NCBI GenBank assembly: GCA_000990005.1 | Contig: LBPF01000002.1 | Span: 1 to 47,587 of the forward strand | Source of the DNA: Candidatus Woesebacteria bacterium GW2011_GWB1_33_38 | GTDB lineage: Bacteria; Patescibacteriota; Microgenomatia; UBA8517 | Direction: 5' to 3' | Length of the DNA stretch: 47,587 nt | Part shown: one piece after another, positions 17,483 through 24,413 of the stretch | Numbering within the stretch: the first letter of the stretch is position 1 | Layout: each line of letters starts with the position of its first letter | Made by a program: the position numbers and the translations under genes | The notes under the pieces: model-generated | What the model was told of the DNA's origin: nothing | Databases searched by the model: none | Seen by the model: the letters and a program-made list of their open reading frames with translations, nothing else

Positions 17483-17695
17483 TTACTTCTTTTTATGTTG
17501 TCCTTTTTGAAGTAGTTTTATTAATTTTTTTTGGTCCTCATCTGAAAGCTCGGCGAACTTTTCAGTGCCTATTTGCGGTATATTAACAGACACAAAAACC
17601 TCACCTTGGCCACCCTTTTTAAATTTAATTTGACTGGGGTCGGCTGTTATTCCTACTTCAATTATCAACTCCGTTGCTGGGATTTCCTTTTTCAT
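17483..17695 (-). CDS. Small hypothetical protein A under a (GAA)n promoter
   Basis: 70-aa protein (MKKEIPATELIIEVGITADPSQIKFKKGG...), Lys-rich at the end (KGQHKKK), with no signal peptide and no family that I recognise. Sequence suggests a beta-rich first half and a helical second half (KFAELSDEDQKKLIKLLQKG). Its promoter contains eight CTT/AAG triplets between the -35 and -10 boxes. Two other small genes (18367-18582 and 23386-23580) have the same promoter design but unrelated products. Confidence 0.6.
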   Translation of the reverse strand: MKKEIPATELIIEVGITADPSQIKFKKGGQGEVFVSVNIPQIGTEKFAELSDEDQKKLIKLLQKGQHKKK

Positions 17696-17703
17696 TTGGG
17701 GGT

Positions 17704-17753
17704 ATTTTACTTCTTCTTCTTCTTCTTCTTCTTGTCAAACTATGGGGGTAAAC
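17704..17753 (-). promoter_or_regulatory. Triplet-repeat promoter, 8 x AAG in the spacer
   Basis: On the minus strand, TTGACA (17733-17738) and TAAAAT (17704-17709) are separated by 23 nt consisting almost wholly of the AAG repeat (CTT x8 on the plus strand, 17710-17733). Loss of two repeat units would bring the spacer to the optimal 17 nt. The flank GTCAAACTATGGGGGTAAAC is repeated at 18613-18632 with one base difference. Confidence 0.7.
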
Positions 17754-17781
17754 TTGACAGATCAATAGTTATTTGTATAAT
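17754..17781 (+). promoter_or_regulatory. Sigma-70-type promoter of the BrnTA module
   Basis: TTGACA (17754-17759), 16-nt spacer and TATAAT (17776-17781), with the toxin ATG at 17793. Predicted transcription begins within a few bases of the ATG, giving a near-leaderless transcript. Confidence 0.8.
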
Positions 17782-17792
17782 ACAGTATATAC

Positions 17793-18089
17793 ATGGTTGT
17801 TATTAAAGAACCAATTAGTTTCCAATGGGATAGGGGGAATATTGGCAAGAATGAAAAAAGCCATGAGGTAACAGAAAAAGAAGCAGAAGAAACCTTTTTT
17901 GATAAAAAGAAAGTTATTTATAAAGATAAATTTCATTCTGAAAAAGAAGACAGATTTATTTTGATAGGAAAAACCAGGGAGAAAAGATTACTTTATTTAG
18001 TTTTTACAAAAAGAGGAACTAAAATGAGAATAATTTCAGCAAGGGATATTAATAGAAAAGAGGTGAAGTATTATGTTGAAAAAACTTAA
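17793..18089 (+). CDS. brnT: BrnT-family toxin
   Basis: 98-aa protein with the BrnT pattern FQWDRGNIGKNEKSHEVTEKEAEETFFD, followed by DRFILIGKTREKRLLYLVFTKRGTKMRIISARDINRKEVKYY; the terminal 'iR.iSARdm.rkE...Y' block is diagnostic. A ribonuclease toxin is expected. It overlaps the downstream ribbon-helix-helix antitoxin gene by 17 nt. This is a better match to BrnT than the paralogous-looking gene at 8946. Confidence 0.93.
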   Translation: MVVIKEPISFQWDRGNIGKNEKSHEVTEKEAEETFFDKKKVIYKDKFHSEKEDRFILIGKTREKRLLYLVFTKRGTKMRIISARDINRKEVKYYVEKT

Positions 18090-18336
18090 ATTACCAAAAT
18101 TTAAAAATGAAGATGCAGAGCGAAGCTTTTGGTCAAAGTTGGACCTGTCTGAATACTTTGAGCCTAGCGATTTTGTTCCTGTAAGCTTTCCAAATTTAAA
18201 GCCTACATCAAGGCCAATTTCATTAAGGATCCCAGAGTATCTTATTGATAGGGTTAAAGAAAAGGCGAATGCAATAAATATTCCATATCAGTCTTTAATG
18301 AAGCTATATATTGAAAAAGGGGTCTTTGCTGATTAA
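18073..18336 (+). CDS. brnA: BrnA/CopG-type antitoxin
   Basis: 87-aa antitoxin. The C-terminal ribbon-helix-helix (PISLRIPEYLIDRVKEKANAINIPYQSLMKLYIEKGVF) is of the CopG type used by BrnA. The N-terminus (LPKFKNEDAERSFWSKLDLSEYFE) is the usual BrnA toxin-binding region, with the F-W-x-x-x-D-x-S-E-Y/F pattern. It overlaps the toxin gene and is likely an autorepressor, although no clear palindrome is visible in the promoter. Confidence 0.92.
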   Translation: MLKKLKLPKFKNEDAERSFWSKLDLSEYFEPSDFVPVSFPNLKPTSRPISLRIPEYLIDRVKEKANAINIPYQSLMKLYIEKGVFAD

Positions 18337-18366
18337 AAATACCCTCTCTTTTTAAGACAAGACAAA

Positions 18367-18582
18367 TTATCTAACCCACACATGGACATAATTCAAACTT
18401 TGATCATATGATGCACTCTCAAGTAGTTCTTTTGCCTCTTCGGCAGTATATGAATCGACAACCTTAAACCCATTTGCTTCATACGCTACTACTAAGACAT
18501 CACCCATTTTATTAGCCTGTGGTGCACTTTTTGCTGTTGCCAACGCTTCTTGAACAGCTTCCTTTAAATTGTCTCGTTCCAT
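18367..18582 (-). CDS. Small hypothetical protein B under a (GAA)n promoter
   Basis: 71 aa from ATG 18582 (MERDNLKEAVQEALATAKSAP...). An AAGGA Shine-Dalgarno sits about 7 nt upstream, so this start is preferred over the longer frame to 18639, which runs through the promoter. The protein has an amphipathic helix, a beta strand (GDVLVVAYEANGFKVVDSYTA) and a second helix (EEAKELLESA), ending YVHVWVR. No family recognised. Its promoter is a near-copy of that at 17704-17753 but with five triplets. Confidence 0.65.
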   Translation of the reverse strand: MERDNLKEAVQEALATAKSAPQANKMGDVLVVAYEANGFKVVDSYTAEEAKELLESASYDQSLNYVHVWVR

Positions 18583-18592
18583 AATAATCCTT

Positions 18593-18640
18593 ATTTTACT
18601 TCTTCTTCTTCTTGTCAAACTATGGGGGTGAACGTACAAT
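18593..18640. promoter_or_regulatory. Divergent promoter sharing one -35, 5 x AAG in the minus spacer
   Basis: Minus strand: TTGACA (18613-18618) and TAAAAT (18593-18598) with a 14-nt AAG-repeat spacer. Plus strand: TTGTCA (18612-18617), 17-nt spacer and TACAAT (18635-18640), directly before the ligase ATG at 18647. The heptamer TTGTCAA serves as -35 for both directions. One extra triplet would give the minus promoter a 17-nt spacer. Confidence 0.7.
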
Positions 18641-18646
18641 AGTTTT

Positions 18647-20314
18647 ATGTATTTTTCTGATTTTGCAAAGTATTTAGAGAGGTTAGAAAAAACGGCTTCA
18701 AGGCTTGAGATAACTGCAATTTTAAAAGAACTTTTTGAAAAAACGGATAAATCAGAAATTAAAGAAGTTGTCTATTTATCCCTTGGTGTTTTGGCCCCAA
18801 ATTATGAAGGAGTTTTACTTAACTTGGCTGAAAAGATGGTTGCTCGATCAATATCTCTTGCATACGGGGAAGATTTAAAAAAAGTTACAAAATTGTATAA
18901 AGAAATGGGAGATCTTGGAAATGTAGCTGAGAGTTTATCGGTTACGAGTGATGCGTTACGAGTTAAAAAGATACCAGTTAGTCAAGTGTTTGATAATTTA
19001 TTAACTATTGCAAAAGATGGAGGTGAAGGCTCTCAAGACAGGAAAATTGTTAAGTTTGCAGAACTATTAAAAAATCTTGATTCACTTTCTGTCAGGTATG
19101 TAACAAGAATTCCTGTAGGTAAACTTCGATTGGGTTTTTCTGAAAAAACAATATTAGACGCATTAGGCATGGGAGAGGAAGAATATAATATTCATCCTGA
19201 TATTGGTAATATTGCCAAGTTAGCTATAAGCCATAAGCTATCGACCGTAAGCCCTAAAATAGGTGTTCCAGTTGTGCCCATGCTTGCCCAAAGACTTAAC
19301 TCTACAACTGAAATGATAGCCAAAATGGGGGAAGTTGCAGTTGAACCGAAGTTTGATGGACTTAGAATTTTTATTCATTTTACCCGCAAACCAAAATCTT
19401 TGGTGTGGGGATATACACGTAATATGAATAGTCTACCGATGGAATCTTTTCCAGAATTAAAAGATATTGGCAAATATATTAAAGCTGATGAAATAATTTT
19501 AGATACCGAGGCTGTGGGGCTTGATCCAAAAAGGGAGATGTTTGTTGACTTTCAAAAAACAATACAAAGAAGAAGGAAGCATGATATAAAAAAATCATCA
19601 GGTGAAACACCACTTCAATTTCAGGTTTTTGATATTTTATTAGTTGATGGAAAAAGCTTGATTCATACACTTTATCAAATAAGGCGACAGAAGTTAGAAC
19701 AAGTAATTATTGATGGTGGACCACTGAGGATTGATGAATCAACTATCACCAAAGATCCAGAAGTAATTAAAAGATTACACGAGAAATATTTAAAAATGGG
19801 ACTTGAGGGGGTTGTAGTAAAAAGGGCAAATGGACATTATGTTTCAGGTAGAACAGGTTGGAACTGGGTTAAAATGAAAGAAGACGAAGGAAGTCAAGGA
19901 AGGCTCTCTGACACTCTAGATTGCATTGTAATGGGGTACTGGAAAGGATTGGGTAAAAGGGCCCAATTTGGACTGGGGAAAATATTGGTTGGCATCAAAA
20001 ATGGAGACAAAATAATGACTTTAACAAAAGTGGGAACAGGCTTAACTGAGGCTATGCTTGTTGAAATTAAAAATAGGCTTAATAAATTAAAATCTAAAGT
20101 CAAACCAAAGGAATACGAGGCCCAGAAAGATTTAATTCCAGACGTTTGGGTAATTCCATCATTGGTTGTTGAGGTAACAGCTGATAGTATTTCAAAATCA
20201 ACAAAACATTCCCTGGGGTTATCCTTAAGATTTCCGAGATTTATCAAGATTAGAGAAGACAAAGGACCAAATGAAGCAACAACTCTTAAAGAGTTAAAAG
20301 AAATTACCAATTGA
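18647..20314 (+). CDS. lig: ATP-dependent DNA ligase
   Basis: 555-aa ligase of the archaeal/LigB-type ATP-dependent family. An N-terminal alpha-helical DNA-binding domain (residues 1-200) is followed by the nucleotidyltransferase domain with motif I VEPKFDGLRIF (Lys of KFDG is the adenylated residue), motif III LDTEAVG, motif IV LEGVVVKR and motif V WVKMKED. A C-terminal OB domain includes PDVWVIPSLVVEV and SLRFPRF. It seals nicks in replication and repair. Most bacteria use NAD-dependent LigA, and an ATP-type ligase as an apparently chromosomal gene is common in CPR genomes. The promoter gives a leaderless transcript. Confidence 0.96.
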   Translation: MYFSDFAKYLERLEKTASRLEITAILKELFEKTDKSEIKEVVYLSLGVLAPNYEGVLLNLAEKMVARSISLAYGEDLKKVTKLYKEMGDLGNVAESLSVTSDALRVKKIPVSQVFDNLLTIAKDGGEGSQDRKIVKFAELLKNLDSLSVRYVTRIPVGKLRLGFSEKTILDALGMGEEEYNIHPDIGNIAKLAISHKLSTVSPKIGVPVVPMLAQRLNSTTEMIAKMGEVAVEPKFDGLRIFIHFTRKPKSLVWGYTRNMNSLPMESFPELKDIGKYIKADEIILDTEAVGLDPKREMFVDFQKTIQRRRKHDIKKSSGETPLQFQVFDILLVDGKSLIHTLYQIRRQKLEQVIIDGGPLRIDESTITKDPEVIKRLHEKYLKMGLEGVVVKRANGHYVSGRTGWNWVKMKEDEGSQGRLSDTLDCIVMGYWKGLGKRAQFGLGKILVGIKNGDKIMTLTKVGTGLTEAMLVEIKNRLNKLKSKVKPKEYEAQKDLIPDVWVIPSLVVEVTADSISKSTKHSLGLSLRFPRFIKIREDKGPNEATTLKELKEITN

Positions 20315-20339
20315 CATATGTACATAATGTACATATAAT
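20311..20339 (+). promoter_or_regulatory. Consensus promoter with perfect palindromic TA operator
   Basis: TTGACA (20311-20316) and TATAAT (20334-20339) are exactly 17 nt apart. The spacer is filled by the palindrome TATGTACAT-A-ATGTACATA (20317-20335), a perfect 9-bp inverted repeat. The antitoxin ATG is at 20348, 8 nt after the -10. Likely bound by the antitoxin-toxin complex. Confidence 0.88.
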
Positions 20340-20347
20340 AAAAATAT

Positions 20348-20629
20348 ATGAATTATACTGTTTCTTATACTGATTTTAGAAAAAATATGAGTGATTATGC
20401 CGATATGGCTATTGCTGGTAAGTCCGTGACTGTTAGGGATGAAAAAAGAGGTATGCCTATATTTAAAATAGTTAAAGCAGACGAAGAAGATTTTGACTGG
20501 AATGAATATATAAAATTTGTAGAAAGTCTTGGTGGTAGTGGTTTATTGGCAAGTAGAGAAGATGATCTTGCAAGAAAAAGATTTAGAAACAGTTTTAATG
20601 AGAGGTTTGAAATAGCAAGAAAAAGGTGA
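20348..20629 (+). CDS. Phd/YefM-type antitoxin
   Basis: 93 aa; N-terminal YTVSYTDFRKNMSDYADMAIAGKSVTVRDEKRGMPIFKIVKADE is the Phd/YefM fold with the conserved 'fr.n.s.y.d.a..g..v.v.r...p...iv' layout. The basic, disordered tail (DDLARKRFRNSFNERFEIARKR) is the expected toxin-binding part. It is followed by a PIN toxin whose GTG start overlaps its stop. A strong consensus promoter and a palindromic operator lie immediately upstream. Confidence 0.9.
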   Translation: MNYTVSYTDFRKNMSDYADMAIAGKSVTVRDEKRGMPIFKIVKADEEDFDWNEYIKFVESLGGSGLLASREDDLARKRFRNSFNERFEIARKR

Positions 20630-20994
20630 AAATAATTATAGATACATCAGTAATTATTGATCATACTAGAGCAAGCAAGGGAGTTTTGCTTAAGCTTATA
20701 TCCTCAGGTGCTCAAATTTATATTCCAATGGTAGTTATCTCTGAACTTTGGGCGGGAGTAAGCATGAATGATAAAAATAATGAAAAAAAGATAGAAAAGT
20801 TAATTGAAAGATTTATTGAAGTTGATTTAAGTAAAGAATCTGCAAAAAAAGCGGGAGAATTATTAAGAAATAACAAATTAATGGAAACTATTGACGCAAT
20901 AATTGCAGCTACAGCTTTGGAATTAGGGGCTCAAGTTGCCACAAGCAACAAAAAACACTTTTCAAAAATTAAGAATTTGAAGTTATATGAATAA
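20626..20994 (+). CDS. PIN-domain toxin (VapC)
   Basis: 122-aa VapC starting at GTG 20626 (KIIIDTSVIIDHTRASKG): Asp in IIDTSVIID, Glu in ISELWAG, Asp in ETIDAIIAATAL and the terminal TSNKKHFSKIKNLKLYE. The GTGA overlap with the antitoxin indicates coupled translation. Its stop overlaps the ATG of the transporter gene, so a housekeeping gene may depend partly on the TA promoter. Confidence 0.93.
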   Translation: MKIIIDTSVIIDHTRASKGVLLKLISSGAQIYIPMVVISELWAGVSMNDKNNEKKIEKLIERFIEVDLSKESAKKAGELLRNNKLMETIDAIIAATALELGAQVATSNKKHFSKIKNLKLYE

Positions 20995-22285
20995 TTTACC
21001 CAAAGCTCCAAAGTTCAAAAATTTAATTGGGCCGTCGTTTATCCTTCTGGGGCTTGGTTTAGGAAGTGGGGAACTAATCTTGTGGCCTTATTTAACCGCA
21101 AACTGGGGCATGGGAATAATTTGGGGTGCAATCTTGGGTGTTACATTTCAGTTTTTTATAAACATGGAGATTGAAAGGTATGCCCTTGCAAGAGGAGAGA
21201 GTGTCTTTGTTGGGTTTGCCAGAAAAATGAAAGTTTTGCCTTTTTGGTTTATTTTCTCAACTTTTATTTGTTGGATTTGGCCAGGAATAATAGCTACATC
21301 GGCTCGTCTTTTAGGGGAAGTTATAGGATTTACTAATTATAATCTTTTAGGAATTATTCTTTTAATTTTGATTGGTTTAATTTTAACAATTGGAAAAAGT
21401 CTATACAAAACTGTTGAAAAAATCTCAACAATTTTAATAATTATTGGTGTTCCTGCAATTTTTCTTTTGACGATGTTTTTAACTGAAAGGTCTGACCTTT
21501 TAGATTTAGTAAGAGGGGCAATAAATTTTGGCTTTATTCCTGATAGCTTGCCAATAGCCTCATTTCTAGCAGCCTTCGCTTTTGCTGGTGCTGGAGGTAA
21601 CTTAAATTTGGCTCAAAGCTTCTATGTTAAAGAGAAAGGATATGGGATGGGCAAGTTTGGAGGGAAACTTACTAAGTTTGAAATAAATAGTGAAAATTTA
21701 TCAAAATTTAAAAAATGGTGGAGAGTTATCAATATGGAACACTTATTAATTTTCTGGTTTGGTGGAGTTTTAACAATTTGTTTACTTTCACTTTTAGCTT
21801 ACTCAACAGTTTTTGGCCTATCTAATTTACCAACAGGTGTTGGATTCCTAATTCAAGAAGCAATAGTTATTTCAACAAAATTAGGAAATATTATTGGCAC
21901 TTCCTTTTTAATAATTGCTGGTTTAATGCTTTTTAATACACAACTTACAGTACTTGACGCAACTAGTAGAATAATGACAGAAAACTTGCAAATTATTAAT
22001 AATTCAACAAATTTTTCAAAAATTTACTACCCCTTTTTGTGGGTACAAATTATATTCGGTATACTTATTTTTAGTTTCAATTTCGGACAACCTTTACTTC
22101 TTTTGACTATCTCTGCGGTTCTAAATGCTGTAACAATGTTTGTACATATTGGACTAACTTTAAATTTAAATATGAAAGAATTAGAAAAAGAAATAAGACC
22201 TAATTTATTTAGAATTACCATGATTTTAATAGCCTTTTTGTTTTTTGGCTACTTTTCAATTAGAACAATAATTGCTATATTTTAA
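20987..22285 (+). CDS. Nramp-related divalent metal transporter
   Basis: 432-aa polytopic membrane protein with about 11 spans and the LeuT-like Nramp layout (IGPSFILLGLGLGSGELILWPYLTANWG; INMEIERYALARGESVF; FLAAFAFAGAGGNLNLAQSFYVKEKG). The canonical TM1 DPGN and TM6 MPH metal-binding motifs are absent; GSGE and AFAGAGGNL occupy these places. It therefore resembles the divergent Nramp-related magnesium/metal transporter group more than MntH. A large loop with KGYGMGKFGGKLTKFEI follows TM6. Substrate is not certain. The start overlaps the VapC stop. Confidence 0.85.
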   Translation: MNNLPKAPKFKNLIGPSFILLGLGLGSGELILWPYLTANWGMGIIWGAILGVTFQFFINMEIERYALARGESVFVGFARKMKVLPFWFIFSTFICWIWPGIIATSARLLGEVIGFTNYNLLGIILLILIGLILTIGKSLYKTVEKISTILIIIGVPAIFLLTMFLTERSDLLDLVRGAINFGFIPDSLPIASFLAAFAFAGAGGNLNLAQSFYVKEKGYGMGKFGGKLTKFEINSENLSKFKKWWRVINMEHLLIFWFGGVLTICLLSLLAYSTVFGLSNLPTGVGFLIQEAIVISTKLGNIIGTSFLIIAGLMLFNTQLTVLDATSRIMTENLQIINNSTNFSKIYYPFLWVQIIFGILIFSFNFGQPLLLLTISAVLNAVTMFVHIGLTLNLNMKELEKEIRPNLFRITMILIAFLFFGYFSIRTIIAIF

Positions 22286-22313
22286 ATAGATAGTTGAAAA
22301 GAGGTGATTAATA

Positions 22314-22646
22314 ATGGCAGAAGTAAAAACAACAACAGGACTTAAGAAAGAAACAGCGGGAGCATTAGCTTATGTTTTGGGCCCATTAACTGGAGTATTG
22401 TTTTTTGTTTTAGAAAAAGATCCATTTGTAAGATTCCACGCAATGCAATCAATAGTTATCTTTGTGGGGCTTTTTGCAATCCAATGGATGCTTGGTTTAA
22501 CAATAATTTTAGCAATTTTAATACCTTTGGTTGGAATTGTCTCCTTTATTCTTTGGCTTATGTGTATATATAAAGCATGGCAAGGAGAAGAGTGGGAAGT
22601 TCCATTTGCAGGCAAGTTTGCAAGAAGTTTAGTTAAGAAAGCATAA
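22314..22646 (+). CDS. DUF4870-family membrane protein
   Basis: 110 aa with the DUF4870 pattern: ETAGALAYVLGPLTGVLFFVLEKDPFVRFHAMQSIVIF, then two further spans and IYKAWQGEEWEVPFAGKFA near the end. Function of the family is unknown. A strong Shine-Dalgarno (AGAGGTGAT, about 22299-22307) precedes the ATG, unusual here because many neighbouring genes look leaderless. It is followed by an inverted repeat that could end the transcript. Confidence 0.9.
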   Translation: MAEVKTTTGLKKETAGALAYVLGPLTGVLFFVLEKDPFVRFHAMQSIVIFVGLFAIQWMLGLTIILAILIPLVGIVSFILWLMCIYKAWQGEEWEVPFAGKFARSLVKKA

Positions 22647-22661
22647 TTTTTTGTTTCTGGT

Positions 22662-22703
22662 AAGGTCAGACTTAAAATTAAATTAGTAAAAATGTCTGAC
22701 CTT
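22662..22703. repeat. 10-bp inverted repeat, possible terminator or repeat remnant
   Basis: AAGGTCAGAC (22662-22671) and GTCTGACCTT (22694-22703) are perfect inverted copies separated by a 22-nt AT-rich loop. The structure lies between the DUF4870 gene and a TA promoter. There is no U-tract, so it is not a classical intrinsic terminator. Confidence 0.5.
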
Positions 22704-22716
22704 AATAGGTTAAGTC

Positions 22717-22745
22717 TTGACAACATACGACATACGACGTATACT
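22717..22745 (+). promoter_or_regulatory. TA promoter with ACATACG direct repeats
   Basis: TTGACA (22717-22722) and TATACT (22740-22745) with a 17-nt spacer that contains two tandem ACATACG units, the sort of short direct repeat bound by ribbon-helix-helix dimers. The antitoxin ATG at 22752 is 6 nt downstream, implying a leaderless transcript. Confidence 0.75.
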
Positions 22746-22751
22746 TTAAAT

Positions 22752-23000
22752 ATGATACGAACACAAGTTTATATACCAGACGACAAATATAACGAGCTTC
22801 AACTTATGACAGCTATGGGTCATGGTACTTTTTCTGAACTTTTTAGAGAAGGAATTGATGAAGTTATTAAAAAGAAAAGAGCTAAACAACCAAAAGACTT
22901 TGATGCTCTCAAAGACTTTGCGGGAATATTGAAAGGTGGTCCGAAAGATTTATCTAAAAATATGGATTATTATTTATACGACGAACCCTATCAAAAATGA
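22752..23000 (+). CDS. Ribbon-helix-helix antitoxin
   Basis: 82 aa from ATG 22752 (MIRTQVYIPDDKYNELQLMTAMGHGTFSELFREGIDEVIKKKR), a ribbon-helix-helix N-terminus with a tail (DALKDFAGILKGGPKDLSKNMDYYLYDEPYQK) typical of VapB antitoxins. The frame is open up to 22692, but those codons run through the promoter, so the downstream ATG is preferred. It overlaps the PIN-toxin ATG (ATGA). Confidence 0.9.
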   Translation: MIRTQVYIPDDKYNELQLMTAMGHGTFSELFREGIDEVIKKKRAKQPKDFDALKDFAGILKGGPKDLSKNMDYYLYDEPYQK

Positions 23001-23389
23001 AATACTTAGTAGATTCTGATTTTTTAATTTCATTCGCTTCAGACGAAGATTCTAATCATCTTCGATCTTTAAACATTTATAAAAATTTGAAAAAAGATAC
23101 TGAACTTTTAGCTTTAAATTTAGTATTTCAGGAATCGACAACGGTAATAAGTAAAAGGTTTGGGATGAATCAAGCGAAAATTTTTTATGTAATGGTTAAT
23201 AAATTTATAAATACAAGGATTTTATTGGATGAAATATTGGAAAAAGAAATATGGAAGATATTTTTAAATCAAACAAAAAAAGGAACATCTTTTATAGATT
23301 GTGCAAATTTGGCAGTTTATCAAAAATTCAAACTTGATGGAATTTTGTCTTTTGATGATTTTTACCCCAAAGAAGTAAGAATTAGTTAA
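22997..23389 (+). CDS. PIN-domain toxin (VapC-like)
   Basis: 130 aa: KYLVDSDFLISFASDEDSNH carries the first Asp residues, VFQESTTVISKR the conserved Glu region, and GTSFIDCANLAVYQKFKLDGILSFDDFY the C-terminal acidic residues. The pattern fits the PIN branch with S-F-D at the end. Coupled to the upstream ribbon-helix-helix antitoxin. Its 3' end overlaps the convergent small gene at 23386 by 4 nt. Confidence 0.9.
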   Translation: MKYLVDSDFLISFASDEDSNHLRSLNIYKNLKKDTELLALNLVFQESTTVISKRFGMNQAKIFYVMVNKFINTRILLDEILEKEIWKIFLNQTKKGTSFIDCANLAVYQKFKLDGILSFDDFYPKEVRIS

Positions 23390-23580
23390 CTAAAAGATAT
23401 CTTTACGTTTGCATCAAGATTAGCCTTTAATACTTCAGGTTCTAGACCAACCAATTTAGCGATTTTAGAAATATTTTTCTTTGTAATAGCAAATATTTGA
23501 TTAGTTAATTCTTCCTCATCAGTTAAAGCTATAGAATAACCATCATTATCCGGATTAGGAACTCGTATTATATCTTTCAT
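23386..23580 (-). CDS. Small hypothetical protein C under a (GTA)n promoter
   Basis: 64 aa (MKDIIRVPNPDNDGYSIALTDEEELTNQIFAITKKNISKIAKLVGLEPEVLKANLDANV...). No family recognised; an IxKIAKLVGLEPEVLKA stretch looks like a short helix-turn-helix-type or VHS-like helix pair. It is divergent from pth. The promoter contains five ACT/AGT triplets between its -35 and -10, repeating the design used by the two small genes at 17483 and 18367. Confidence 0.65.
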   Translation of the reverse strand: MKDIIRVPNPDNDGYSIALTDEEELTNQIFAITKKNISKIAKLVGLEPEVLKANLDANVKISFS

Positions 23581-23589
23581 AATTTTGAT

Positions 23590-23615
23590 ATTGTACTACT
23601 ACTACTACTTGTCAA
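23590..23615 (-). promoter_or_regulatory. Triplet-repeat promoter, 5 x AGT in the spacer
   Basis: On the minus strand TTGACA (23610-23615) and TACAAT (23590-23595) are separated by 14 nt made of AGT repeats (plus-strand ACT x5, 23595-23609). A one-triplet gain would give a 17-nt spacer. The tract differs in sequence from the AAG tracts elsewhere but occupies the same place. Confidence 0.65.
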
Positions 23616-23634
23616 TTTTGGGTAGAATGAGGAT

Positions 23635-24168
23635 ATGAATGCAATAATGAAATTAATTATTGGTCTTGGTAATCCAGGAGAACAATACAAAAACAACAGG
23701 CATAATGTGGGACATATGGTTGTCGATGTTATGACTTATAAGGTTGAACCTTTAAAGGTAGATCAGAAAAAAGGTTCAACCTTGTTAGTTCGAAAATCAA
23801 ATTGTTTTATGAATGACTCAGGCAGTTTTGTTAAACACTTTATATCTTTACCGCGAAGCGGCAAGCTCCGCTTATATCCTAATATCTCTATGTCTGATCT
23901 GTACATTATCCATGACGACTTAGATATTCGTTTGGGAGAATATAAAATTCAATTTGGAAAAGGTCCAAAAGGACATAACGGAATACTTGATATTGAAGAA
24001 AAACTGGGAACAAGTGAGTTTTGGAGAGTAAGAGTGGGGATAGAAAACAGAAATCCTGAAGATAGAAAGAGTGGAGAAGAATATGTTTTAGATGATTTCA
24101 CTGATAGTGAAATCCCAATTCTTGGTAAAGTAATTAAAGAAATATGCAAAAAATTGGAGACTTTATAA
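23635..24168 (+). CDS. pth: Peptidyl-tRNA hydrolase
   Basis: Recycles peptidyl-tRNA released from stalled ribosomes. KLIIGLGNPGEQYKNNRHNVGHMVVD holds the catalytic His (in RHNVG); FMNDSGSFVKHF, YIIHDDLDIRLGEYKIQFGKGPKGHNGI and FWRVRVGIENR complete the family signature. 177 aa from ATG 23635; ATG 23647 (MKLIIGLG) is the family-typical start and equally plausible. A GC-rich hairpin cluster at 23851-23861 (CCGC-GAA-GCGG) encodes LPRSGKLRLYPN, an insertion between FMN and HDD relative to the compact family form. A possible TAGAAT -10 at 23623-23628 gives a leaderless start. Confidence 0.96.
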   Translation: MNAIMKLIIGLGNPGEQYKNNRHNVGHMVVDVMTYKVEPLKVDQKKGSTLLVRKSNCFMNDSGSFVKHFISLPRSGKLRLYPNISMSDLYIIHDDLDIRLGEYKIQFGKGPKGHNGILDIEEKLGTSEFWRVRVGIENRNPEDRKSGEEYVLDDFTDSEIPILGKVIKEICKKLETL

Positions 24169-24413
24169 CTGGAAAGTTTAAAGCTGATGATACTGACAAG
24201 TATGTTTCTCGTGAATTTCAAAAATATGCATATGATTTAGCTGTTGAACTTGATGATTTGGCCCACAAATCTTTGTACATGAGACTTGCTAAAAATACCC
24301 CCAGGGGATTAATGGAATCTGCCAGAAGTTTTGTTAAGGATGCTACAAATGCAAGAAGTAAAGGAAGGTTGTTCATGTGGAAATTGGGAGAACTTAAAAA
24401 AACTAAAAAATGA
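24144..24413 (+). CDS. Hypothetical protein, 89 aa
   Basis: Soluble, helical, basic protein (MQKIGDFITGKFKADDTDKYVSREFQKYAYDLAVELDDL...) with no recognised family. It overlaps the pth 3' end by 25 nt and the next gene by 4 nt, so it is probably translated from the pth transcript. The central SREFQKYAYDLAVELDDLAHKSLYMRLAKNTPRGLMESARSFV suggests a compact helical bundle, possibly nucleic-acid binding given the Lys/Arg tail, but this is inference. Confidence 0.7.
   Translation: MQKIGDFITGKFKADDTDKYVSREFQKYAYDLAVELDDLAHKSLYMRLAKNTPRGLMESARSFVKDATNARSKGRLFMWKLGELKKTKK

Noticed and set aside
17573-17806. 77-aa frame with a run of Phe
   Set aside because: The Phe run is the CTT repeat of a promoter and the frame overlaps the opposite gene and promoter boxes.
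22662-22703. Intrinsic terminator after the DUF4870 gene
   Set aside because: The loop is 22 nt and no U-tract follows; kept only as an inverted repeat.
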